From: Anaerolineae bacterium
GTDB taxonomy: Bacteria > Chloroflexota > Anaerolineae > Anaerolineales > UBA11579
DNA length: 64,000 nt
NCBI GenBank assembly: GCA_004297445.1
Contig: SCUK01000012.1
Span: forward strand, 1 to 64,000
Direction of reading: 5' to 3'
Made by a program: the position numbers and the translations under genes. The notes beneath the pieces are model-generated. The model saw only the letters and a list, made by a program, of their open reading frames with translations, did not search any database and was not told the DNA's origin. Below are positions 18,401 through 25,088 of the stretch, piece by piece (the first letter of the stretch is position 1; every line of letters begins with the position of its first letter).

Positions 18401-19515
18401 CGGTGGCCGGGCTGGTGGGCGTCGTCAGCGAAGCCGGCTTGCGCCTGGTGGCCTCCGAAGGGTACGAAACCGAACTTGAAGCCTATCGCGATACCGGCAT
18501 CCTCCCGCCGGAGATGCCGGCGCTGGCCGAAGCCCTGCGCACCGGCCGCGTCCAGCTACCCGACCCCAAGACCCTGCGCTTGCGCGACACCCTGCTGGCT
18601 GGCGCGCAGGGCCAGTTCGTTATCCCCATCCGCCGCGAGACGGACGTGATTGGCCTGCTGCTGCTGGAAAGCGTGGAGCGTAATGCCTTTGACGAAGATG
18701 CCCAGGCGTTCCTCATCCGTCTGGCGGACCATGCCGCCATTGCCATCGCCAACGCCCAGCTATACGCCGAGGTCCAGCGCGCCAACATCGCCAAGAGCGA
18801 CTTTGTTTCGTTCGTCTCCCACGAACTCAAGACGCCGATGACCTCGATTCGCGGCTACGCCGACCTGCTGGCCGCCGGGGCCGTTGGGCCGGTCACCGAA
18901 GCCCAGAGTGAATTTATCTCCACCATCCGTTCCAATGTCAGCCGCATGGCCACGCTGGTCTCGGACCTGGCCGACGTCAGCCGCATCGAAGCCGGTCGCC
19001 TGCACCTGGAATTCGCCGGGGTCAAAGTATCCGAGGTGGTGGAAGAGGTAGTACGGTCCACCCGCGCCCTGTTTGATGAAAAACAACAGGAACTGGTCGT
19101 GGATTTGCCGGAAGACCTGCCGCTGGTCTGGGGTGACCGCAACCGCATGGTGCAGGTGATGACCAACCTCACCAGCAACGCCAACAAATACACGTTGCTG
19201 GAAGGCAAAGTCACCATCAAGGCCCGGCGGACGCGTAATGAGTGGGACCCGCAGGGCGCGGATGAGGTGGTGCATATCCAGATTCAAGACACTGGGATTG
19301 GCATCAAGGAAGAAGACCAGAAATACATCTTCACCCAGTACTTCCGCACCGAAGAAGGCAAAGACACCGCCCCCGGCACAGGTCTGGGACTTAACATTGC
19401 CCGCAACCTGGTGGAAATGCAGGGCGGCAAGATCTGGTTTGAAAGCATTCTCGGCAAGGGCACAACGTTTCAGTTTACCGTGCCGGTCGCTGACCCCGAA
19501 CTGGTAGCGAATTAG
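15475..19515 (+). CDS. Membrane multi-GAF sensor histidine kinase
   Basis: A 1346-residue kinase. I start at ATG 15475, just before the first membrane segment and 7 nt after TACAAT; the ORF-track start at 15412 would run through the inverted repeat. Order: one membrane helix, an extracytoplasmic PDZ-like stretch (PVPAGAQLIAVEGQPVLNAQDF), about seven further helices to residue 420, then four GAF-like segments near 440-590, 610-760, 785-935 and 945-1095. HisKA has the phospho-acceptor in FVSHELKTPMTS near 1115. The HATPase has DTGIGIKEED and GTGLGLNIARN. It should autophosphorylate on signals read by the membrane and GAF parts. The FIST gene follows after one base, so the two probably share a signal. 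No response regulator is adjacent. Confidence 0.9.
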   Translation: MDEVNTSAPAVPAVSGRRVRLLPLGVLAFQLLALAALAAAPLLAWQWSRNAFAGLLLEPNLVLSDLGPVSAGAWRGPRPPVPAGAQLIAVEGQPVLNAQDFAAQLAGRIPGELIELDLRAADGAAVNATVQLQQMPIPDRLAYLYLPYTVGLAFLALGLWALNLRRNDRAGRAFSLFAAALALVLGGLFDFYSTHRLVAFWLAGFAVMGGSLLHLALVFPRPARLVVKLPWLAALGYVAGGGLAINALIALNQTDAPFTFRLGLNLLLAFAAVSGALLLARLLWTRFRSPSPTDQQQTRVTLLAAGLGFAPLALWGMARLAGLGSIPLPLVLLPGTLFPAGLAAAILRLRTASTDAFVRRALVYAILTILAGAGYAALVSGASLVLADVLRPEEPALLGALVFALALVFNPLRTRLERVINAVFFRGDAAQRAQIELFEESLARAMETGHIVSELRQKIENDLQPGRLHVFVYNASTDLYEAAPDSTRRPTTDIRFARSSPLAVVLRESQPALFIGAAEPLPPELGSEKARLALLGAQLYVALPGQQRLEGWLALGPRRGGEPYTGPDVSYLTALAEEAGLALSRGQVLADKDRRVLEMNVLTRVAQGVNITLDFDDILELIYAQARQVIPLTDFSITLYDVPTGGLRHVFYVEEDERLEEQEQRLIPPGRGLARLVLESGRHIAVDDYERACRAQRVLPAKEGIFAWMGVPLNAGAETIGVVSVSSRDAAVRYTDDQRGILQAISDQAAGAIVKARLLEESQKRTRQLGKLNEVAQSLSSTLEIKPLLDNILRSAVEILNCEAGSLLTLDEETGELVFDVVVGSAESELKGTRMASGSGLVGKAVNDRQPFIVNNVKQSQDWEASKDKETGFITRGILGVPMMVKDRVLGVIEVINKKDGMPFSQDDLELLTAFTGQAAIALENARLYTLTDQQLASRVEELSVMQRIDRELNTSLDVSRAMRITLEWAVRQSAAVAGLVGVVSEAGLRLVASEGYETELEAYRDTGILPPEMPALAEALRTGRVQLPDPKTLRLRDTLLAGAQGQFVIPIRRETDVIGLLLLESVERNAFDEDAQAFLIRLADHAAIAIANAQLYAEVQRANIAKSDFVSFVSHELKTPMTSIRGYADLLAAGAVGPVTEAQSEFISTIRSNVSRMATLVSDLADVSRIEAGRLHLEFAGVKVSEVVEEVVRSTRALFDEKQQELVVDLPEDLPLVWGDRNRMVQVMTNLTSNANKYTLLEGKVTIKARRTRNEWDPQGADEVVHIQIQDTGIGIKEEDQKYIFTQYFRTEEGKDTAPGTGLGLNIARNLVEMQGGKIWFESILGKGTTFQFTVPVADPELVAN

Positions 19516-19516
19516 T

Positions 19517-20692
19517 ATGGCGTTGCATGCCGCCGTGGGCCAGGCAACAGACCTGGATGGACGGGAAGCCGCCAGCCAGGCGGCGCAGCTTGCCCTCACC
19601 CAGATGGACGCAGCACGCCCGGTGGCCGCCATTGTGTTTGCCAGCCATGAATACGAGGTCCAGGCGGTGCAAAGCGGGTTGGCCGCCCGGCTCGGCGATA
19701 CACCCGTGTTCGGGTTCAGCACAGCCGGTGAACTCAGTTCCGGCGGGCGCGGTCGGCGTTCGGTGGTCGTGGCGCTGGTGGCCGGAGATGGCCTGGCCGG
19801 CCGGGTGGGCTGGGCGCAGGGCAACGCCGAAAACGGAGGAAGGGGCATTGAGGAACTTAGCGCCGCGTTGGGCCTCGGCGCCAACAGCCACGGCGCGCTT
19901 CTGCTGGCCGGCCCGGGCCTGACGTTAAATGGCGACGCGCTGGGCGCAGCTCTGCCGCCGGGTGATTATGCGCTGGCGGGCGCCCTGGCGGGCGGCGATG
20001 TGCGCCGGGGTCATACATTTCAAATCGCCGGGGGGCAGGCGGGCGGCAACGGGCTCGCCGGGCTGTATTTGGGCGGCAATGTGACCGCTGGCGTGGCGTC
20101 CGGGCATGGCTGGCGTTCGGTGGGCGCGTATTTCAAAATCACCGGCACACGCGGCGCCTGGGTGCGCATGTTGGACGGCAAACCCGCCAGCGAGACGTAC
20201 GCCAGCCTCTTCGGCCACTCGGCGCGGGATTGGGCCTTCCCGCCGCTGAATGAAATGGTTCGGCTCTACCCACTGGGTCTGGAAGCCGATGGGGTGGAAG
20301 GGTTGAACGTGCGCACTCCTTTGCAGGTGGAGCCGGATGGCAGTCTGCGCATGAACGCGCTGGTCGCCGAAAGCACCATGGCGCATTTGCTGGTGGGCAG
20401 CACGGAAGCCTGCCTTACCGCCGCTCGGGATGCCGCTGGACGGGCGCTGAAAGCGCTGGGCGGGGCCAAACCGCGCCTGGCGATTGTGCTGGCAGATGTG
20501 GGCTGGGAGATGCTCTTCCGCGGGCAGCCCGGCGCAGAAGTGGGGGCGTTGCGCGATGTCCTTGGCCCGGATGTGCCGCTGGCCGGCGGCTATACACTGG
20601 GGCAGTTCGCCCGCCCGGGTGGCGATGGTCTGCCGCAGTTCTTAAATCAACAGATGGTCGTACTGGTGCTGGGCGAAAAGGGAGAAGTGTAA
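19517..20692 (+). CDS. FIST domain sensory protein
   Basis: A 391-residue soluble protein with a FIST N domain (AAIVFASHEYEVQAVQSGLAARLGDTPVFGFSTAGELSS-like pattern) and a FIST C domain ending in PLAGGYTLGQF and NQQMVVLVLG. FIST modules are proposed small-ligand sensors, perhaps for amino acids, usually fused or adjacent to kinases, cyclases or chemoreceptors. The ATG is one base after the stop of the GAF kinase, so co-translation is likely and the protein may present a ligand to that kinase. GC-rich and Gly/Ala-rich like its neighbours. Function beyond sensing is inferred. Confidence 0.85.
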   Translation: MALHAAVGQATDLDGREAASQAAQLALTQMDAARPVAAIVFASHEYEVQAVQSGLAARLGDTPVFGFSTAGELSSGGRGRRSVVVALVAGDGLAGRVGWAQGNAENGGRGIEELSAALGLGANSHGALLLAGPGLTLNGDALGAALPPGDYALAGALAGGDVRRGHTFQIAGGQAGGNGLAGLYLGGNVTAGVASGHGWRSVGAYFKITGTRGAWVRMLDGKPASETYASLFGHSARDWAFPPLNEMVRLYPLGLEADGVEGLNVRTPLQVEPDGSLRMNALVAESTMAHLLVGSTEACLTAARDAAGRALKALGGAKPRLAIVLADVGWEMLFRGQPGAEVGALRDVLGPDVPLAGGYTLGQFARPGGDGLPQFLNQQMVVLVLGEKGEV

Positions 20693-20704
20693 GGGGATGG
20701 CTAG

Positions 20705-21391
20705 ATGAATAACGAGATACTTTCGTATCTTGAGATGTGTCAACTAGAGGGAGTCAATCTTCAGAAAGGGATGAACTATCGTCTCGGTGGGGATTACTCA
20801 GTTATCCTAATGTCATTAAGGAAAGGGGCTCCATATCAGGACCAAGTTTCAGAAGACGGCCAGATGATTATCTATGAGGGCCATGATATCCCAAAAACTG
20901 AAGGAGTTGTTGACTCAAAGAATCATGACCAGTCTGACATTACCCGATTTGGAACACTGACAGAAAATGGAAAATTCCATCGTGCAGCGCAAGAATATAA
21001 GAAGGGTTTGAGATCACCCGAACACGTTAGGGTTTATGAAAAGATCCGTAATGGGATTTGGTCAAATAATGGGGTATTTGAATTAATCGATTCTTGGATT
21101 GAGAACGATGGCGCTCGCAATGTATTTCGTTTTCGCCTCCAATTAGTACAACTAGAAACAGAACGAAACAAGATTCATGATGAACTTCCAAATACGCGGG
21201 TCATCCCTTCGCATGTAAAGATAGCAGTATGGAAGAGAGACAAAGGTCAATGCGTGATATGTGGCGCTAGCGAACATCTCCACTTTGACCACATCATCCC
21301 CTTTTCCAAGGGCGGGAGCTCTCTGGTGGCTGACAATATACAATTGTTATGTGCGCAACATAATTTAGCGAAGCGTGACCGAATTGAATAA
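20705..21391 (+). CDS. HNH endonuclease with SRA/YDG-like N-terminal domain (candidate modification-dependent nuclease)
   Basis: A 228-residue protein. The C-terminal 45 residues are an HNH nuclease with CVICGASEHLHFDHIIPFSKGG and NIQLLCAQHNLAKRD, including the zinc-binding cysteines and catalytic HFDH histidine. The N-terminal 150 residues (GMNYRLGGDYSVILMSLRKG, YEGHD, then a NGVFELIDSW segment) resemble the SRA-like domains of McrA/ScoMcrA-type nucleases that read methylated or phosphorothioated DNA; this is a pattern match, not proven. The coding sequence is clearly AT-richer than everything around it, with A/T-ending codons, which suggests recent transfer. It sits alone 12 bp after the FIST gene. 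A homing-type HNH is the alternative. Confidence 0.75.
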   Translation: MNNEILSYLEMCQLEGVNLQKGMNYRLGGDYSVILMSLRKGAPYQDQVSEDGQMIIYEGHDIPKTEGVVDSKNHDQSDITRFGTLTENGKFHRAAQEYKKGLRSPEHVRVYEKIRNGIWSNNGVFELIDSWIENDGARNVFRFRLQLVQLETERNKIHDELPNTRVIPSHVKIAVWKRDKGQCVICGASEHLHFDHIIPFSKGGSSLVADNIQLLCAQHNLAKRDRIE

Positions 21392-21465
21392 ATCCTTTGT
21401 TGCAGGGACGTAGCAAGCTGCCTATACGATTTCTCCTTACCCTGCCTGTACTTTTGTTAGTCCTT

Positions 21466-22593
21466 CTACTCTAGCGCCGCCCGTATTTCCCCTCTCACTC
21501 CTTCATCCATCTCCTCCTCCAGCGCAACTTCCAACGCTGCCCGCGCGGCTTTCCCGCCAATCTGCCCCAGCGCCCAGGCAGCATGACCGCGCACCAGCGG
21601 TTCAGGATCGCGCAAGGCAGCAACCAGAGCAGGAATATCTTCTTCACGCCCCTGCACTCCCAGCGCCACGGCCGCATTGCGCAGCAGGCCGCGTCGTTTG
21701 GCGCGCGTCACCGGCGAGCCCTTGAACTCGCGGCTGTATCCTTTCGCCGTCAGCCCAAGGATTCCAGCCAGGTCATTAGACGTCATGCCCGGCCGCGGCG
21801 CGAAGGCCGGGTCGCCCCGCTCCGGCGCGAACCGCTCATTCCACGGGCACACCTGCTGGCAGATGTCACACCCGAAGACCCACTCGCCCAGCGCGGGCCG
21901 CAGTTCGGTCGGGATGCTGCCCTTCAACTCAATCGTCAGGTAGGAGATGCAGCGCCCGGCATCCAGCGTGCGGTCCGGCAGGATGCACCGGGTGGGGCAG
22001 GCCTCGAGGCAGCGGGTGCAACTGCCGCAGTGGTCGGTCTCTATCGCAGAGTCAGGCGGCAGGTCCAGCCCCAACAGGATTTCGGCCAGCAGGAAGTACG
22101 ACCCGCGCTCCGGGTGAATCAGCATGCTGTTCTTGCCAATCCAGCCCAGGCCGGCGCGGCGCGCCAGATCGCGCTCCAGCAGCGGCCCGGTGTCCGTGTA
22201 ATAGCGATGGGGAAACGGGCCACCCGTTTCAGCTTCCAGAAAGGCCACCAGCGCACGCAGGCGCGGCAGCAGCACGTCATGGTAATCCTCCCCCCATGCG
22301 TAGGCCGCCACGCGCCCACCGTTTGCGGATGCAGGGATACTGGCCGGGTTGTCATAGGGTACGGCCAGCGCCAGGATGCTCCGGCACTCCGGCAGGATGG
22401 CACGCGGGTCGGCGCGCCGGGTTTGGCTGGCGTCGGTCGCCAGGTAGGCCATTCCGGCATGCCGGCCGGCGGCGAGCCACGCCTGAAAGCGCGGGGCGGA
22501 CTCGGGCGAGTCCGGTGTCGTGATGCCGGCGAGTACGAAGCCCAGCCGGGCGGCTTCGGCCTTCAGGCGCTTTGCAAGGTTTTCGGGGCTCAC
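21466..22593 (-). CDS. queG: Epoxyqueuosine reductase QueG
   Basis: QueG reduces epoxyqueuosine to queuosine in tRNA with cobalamin and two [4Fe-4S] clusters. I start at GTG 22593 (375 residues) because conservation begins at PENLAKRLKAEAARLGF and the GTG lies exactly 6 nt after TACTCT of a consensus promoter; the TTG at 22659 in the ORF track lies upstream of that promoter. Landmarks: YHDVLLPRLRALVAFLE, RDLARRAGLGWIGKNSMLIHPERGSYF, cluster ligands CGSCTRCLEACPTRCI and CDICQQVCPWN, and a C-terminal HEAT-like stretch (DPEPLVRGHAAWALGQIGG). No other queuosine genes are in the window. Confidence 0.95.
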   Translation of the reverse strand: MSPENLAKRLKAEAARLGFVLAGITTPDSPESAPRFQAWLAAGRHAGMAYLATDASQTRRADPRAILPECRSILALAVPYDNPASIPASANGGRVAAYAWGEDYHDVLLPRLRALVAFLEAETGGPFPHRYYTDTGPLLERDLARRAGLGWIGKNSMLIHPERGSYFLLAEILLGLDLPPDSAIETDHCGSCTRCLEACPTRCILPDRTLDAGRCISYLTIELKGSIPTELRPALGEWVFGCDICQQVCPWNERFAPERGDPAFAPRPGMTSNDLAGILGLTAKGYSREFKGSPVTRAKRRGLLRNAAVALGVQGREEDIPALVAALRDPEPLVRGHAAWALGQIGGKAARAALEVALEEEMDEGVRGEIRAALE

Positions 22594-22599
22594 CGCGGT

Positions 22600-22628
22600 A
22601 GAGTACTGCGGCGGCGTTGCGCTGTCAA
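22600..22628 (-). promoter_or_regulatory. Consensus leaderless promoter of queG
   Basis: On the minus strand TTGACA (22628-22623), a 17-base spacer and TACTCT (22605-22600), then 6 nt, then GTG 22593. Transcription should start on the start codon itself. Confidence 0.8.
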
Positions 22629-22655
22629 GCCGCGGGATGCATTCACACGCGAGAA

Positions 22656-22690
22656 TCAAAAGACCGCTGGCTATTCACCAGCGGTCTTTG
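22656..22690 (-). terminator. Intrinsic terminator of the Ig-like lipoprotein gene
   Basis: AGACCGCTGG / CCAGCGGTCT form a 10-bp perfect stem with a 7-base loop. Read on the minus strand it is followed by TTTTGATTC, directly downstream of the lipoprotein stop codon. Confidence 0.85.
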
Positions 22691-22705
22691 TGTGGTCAAT
22701 CGGGT

Positions 22706-23794
22706 CTACGGCGTGTCGTAAGTCGAAAAGCTGACTTCGAGAGTCTGCACGCTTCCGGCATCCGCCGGGGTCAGGCTGAGAACCTTTAGAAAGCCTACGC
22801 GTCCATCATTCGTCCGGTAGCACAGGTATTGTCCCACCAAGCCGCTGTTCACCTGAATCGTGCCGCTGCCCATGGTGGCGCCAGCGCAGTTCGCCAGACT
22901 CGGTGCAGAGGAGCCCCACACGCCAAACACGGCGCCGTTCTGGGGCGCAATCGCCTTGTCGCTGCTGCTGTTGGCGGTGAACTGGAAATCGTAACCGCCC
23001 CCGGAAGGCGACACATTGCCGACATCCAGATCCAGCCGGAAGGTTTCACTCACTGCCACGCTGCTGGCGCTGCTGTACAGGCTGGGGCTGGCCGTGGCGC
23101 TGGGCGCGGGTGTATTGGTCGGTCCGCCGGGTGTGTTGGTGGGGCCGGCCAGCGTCGCTGTCGGGCCGCTTCCCACCACGATGATGACCCAGAACGGCGA
23201 GCCGCCGTCCACGCCGAAGCGCGTGCCGACCGCGTTCGCCAGCATCCAGTTGCCGGTGTACGTGGCGGCGCCGGTGGGCGCGGTGAGGTTAACGGAGATG
23301 TCAATTTCCTGACCTACCGGTACGCTGGCGGTCAGTTTCTGGCTGGTCGGGCCGCCCATGATGTCGCCGCTCACGAAGACCAGCGTGTAACTGGTGGTCC
23401 ATTCGCAGGTGCCGGTATTCTTCAGCCGCCAGGTCTTGGTAAAGGTCTGGCCGGGCGTCATCTGGGTGCGGTCATCCACGGTCACATCGCGCACAAAGCC
23501 GGCGGCATCGCAGCCAGTGTTGCCCCCGGTTTGCGGAGCGGTCGTCGGGCGCAGGGTGGCAGTGGTCGCCGGGGTTATGGTGACGGTCGGCGTAGCGGTG
23601 GGTGAGGGGGTGGCAGTGCTGGTAGGCTGGTTGGCAGCTGCCTGGGTAAGTTCGAAAGACACTGTGGCCGCCGCCCGGGTCATCACAGCATCCGCGGAGC
23701 TGGTGGGCGTCGCGTTATCGGAACCGGGCAGGTTGCAGGCGCTGAGCGAAGCGGCCAGCAGGAAGGATAGAAGAATCATTGGCTTGGGGTGCAT
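22706..23794 (-). CDS. Lipoprotein with NBR1-like Ig domain
   Basis: I start at ATG 23794 (362 residues), behind TACGGAGG; the ORF-track start is 17 codons upstream and precedes the ribosome binding site. Order: lipoprotein signal MILLSFLLAASLSACN, a Thr/Pro/Ala-rich linker with ATPSPTATPTVTITP repeats, then an NBR1-type Ig-like domain (near 95-215: TPGQTFTKTWRLKNTGTCEW, YTGNWMLAN). A second TP-rich linker and a C-terminal beta-rich domain (SETFRLDLDVGN to the end) follow. The Ig-like domain is frequent in surface lipoproteins of Anaerolineae-like genomes and is probably for binding or display. No partner is evident; it lies 102 bp after the pseudohydrolase gene and has its own terminator. 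Confidence 0.8.
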   Translation of the reverse strand: MHPKPMILLSFLLAASLSACNLPGSDNATPTSSADAVMTRAAATVSFELTQAAANQPTSTATPSPTATPTVTITPATTATLRPTTAPQTGGNTGCDAAGFVRDVTVDDRTQMTPGQTFTKTWRLKNTGTCEWTTSYTLVFVSGDIMGGPTSQKLTASVPVGQEIDISVNLTAPTGAATYTGNWMLANAVGTRFGVDGGSPFWVIIVVGSGPTATLAGPTNTPGGPTNTPAPSATASPSLYSSASSVAVSETFRLDLDVGNVSPSGGGYDFQFTANSSSDKAIAPQNGAVFGVWGSSAPSLANCAGATMGSGTIQVNSGLVGQYLCYRTNDGRVGFLKVLSLTPADAGSVQTLEVSFSTYDTP

Positions 23795-23896
23795 ATTAAA
23801 TTTGCCTCCGTAGGGGCTGTGGGGCAAGGGTGTGCCAATGGACAATTGTAACGGGAGTGCCGGGAAAAGGAAGTGCAGCCTCCATCGAAAGGAGGA

Positions 23897-24682
23897 TTAC
23901 CGAACGCGCCGTTTCCACTCATCCTTTAGTTGGAGTTGTTGCGGGCTTTCGCCAGACCCCAGTTCCAAAAAGTCGCTCAAAAGGCGATGGAATTTACTGG
24001 GTTGGTCCAGCATCGGGAAGTGGCCGACTTCTTCAAATATCAGGTGGTGGGAACTGCCCGGCAGCGAGCCGTTGCTCAAGTTCGGCGTCTTCACCGCCGG
24101 GTCATTCTGGCCGTGCACTATCAACGCCGCCGTTCCCATCTGGCGCGAGATCGCCATCATATCGATGTGCTGCAACTCAGTCAGCGATGTGCGGATGGCC
24201 TCGCCGTCTGCCTTGGGGGCTTCCGTGCGGGCGGCCTCGGTGGATGGGTTCTGCGCCAGCAGCCATCCGGCAAGGTCCGCGATATTGCCGCTGGCCATGC
24301 GCTCGTTGAGGTCGGCGGGGGTGAACGGCATGCCGATCGCCATGTAGCGGTCTACGACAAATGGGTGCTTGGAAGCAAACAGGGCCGCCACAATCGCGCC
24401 CAGTCCGTGACCCACTAGCGCGACCTTGGCGATGCCCATTTCATTCAGGAAACGGTCCAGCAGGTTGGTCTGGCTTTCCAGACTGTAGCGGTCCGCTGAC
24501 TTGGCGCTGTCGCCAAAGCCCCACAGGTCCACCGCGTAGGCGCGGTAGGTAACCGAAGTCGCCTGCATGGTGGGAATCCAATAGCGCCACGAGCCCACCC
24601 AGCCGTGCAGGAAGATCACCGGCTTCCCGCGGCCGAGGACTTCGTAATGGACTACCCGGTCTTCAATGATGATGGCGCTCAT
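23897..24682 (-). CDS. Alpha/beta hydrolase fold protein lacking the nucleophile serine
   Basis: A 261-residue alpha/beta hydrolase-fold protein. VIFLHGWVGSWRYW (oxyanion region), YAVDLWGFGDS, VHGQNDPAV (acid) and EEVGHFPMLDQP (histidine) are all present. The nucleophile elbow, however, reads LVGHGLGAIVA near residue 90, with codon GGA (Gly) where Ser is required. The paralogue at 34588-35370 has LVGHSMGG at the same position and shares the HFPMLDQP end, so this looks like a duplicated gene turned pseudoenzyme or ligand binder. It is the last gene of the signalling operon, 27 bp after a response regulator. It could be catalytically dead, or use a different mechanism. Confidence 0.85.
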   Translation of the reverse strand: MSAIIIEDRVVHYEVLGRGKPVIFLHGWVGSWRYWIPTMQATSVTYRAYAVDLWGFGDSAKSADRYSLESQTNLLDRFLNEMGIAKVALVGHGLGAIVAALFASKHPFVVDRYMAIGMPFTPADLNERMASGNIADLAGWLLAQNPSTEAARTEAPKADGEAIRTSLTELQHIDMMAISRQMGTAALIVHGQNDPAVKTPNLSNGSLPGSSHHLIFEEVGHFPMLDQPSKFHRLLSDFLELGSGESPQQLQLKDEWKRRVR

Positions 24683-24709
24683 CGTGTGTTCACCAGCGGC
24701 CTTAGAGGC

Positions 24710-25087
24710 TCACTTCTTGGCGTATTTCTCCAGTAGTTCTTTGACCTTGACGGTGAGTTGGTCCGGCGCAAAGGGTTTGAGAATGTATTCCACCGCGCCC
24801 GCTTCCAATCCTGCTGAGACTTCGCTTTCCTGGCCCTTCGCGGACAGAAACACCACCGGAATGGGCTTGAGGGCATCAATTTCCTTCATCTTCTTGCAGG
24901 CCTCATAGCCGGTCATGCGCGGCATGCGCACGTCCATCATGATCAGGTCCGGCAGCACCTCTTGCGCTTTCAGGAAGGCTTCTTCGCCGTTGGCGGTGGG
25001 CACCACCTCATGCCCGGCGAATCGCAGGGTGAACGTGATAAGGTCGCGAATGTCACGTTCGTCTTCGGCGATCAGTATTTTTGCCAT
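24710..25087 (-). CDS. Single-domain response regulator
   Basis: I start at ATG 25087 (125 residues), behind GGAGGAGG; the track's extension reads into the upstream kinase gene. It is a bare CheY-like receiver: acidic pair in ILIAEDERD, phospho-acceptor Asp52 in LIMMDVRMPR, Ser in FLSAKG and Lys in YILKPFAPDQL. With no output domain it must act through a partner. It starts one base after the stop of the giant GAF kinase, which is therefore its likely phosphodonor, and is followed by the pseudohydrolase, a possible target. Confidence 0.93.
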   Translation of the reverse strand: MAKILIAEDERDIRDLITFTLRFAGHEVVPTANGEEAFLKAQEVLPDLIMMDVRMPRMTGYEACKKMKEIDALKPIPVVFLSAKGQESEVSAGLEAGAVEYILKPFAPDQLTVKVKELLEKYAKK

Positions 25088-25088
25088 G

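Noticed and set aside
21583-22734. 383-residue plus-strand ORF opposite queG
   Set aside because: The Arg/Gln/Gly-rich translation has no domains, and the opposite strand encodes a complete QueG with both iron-sulfur motifs.
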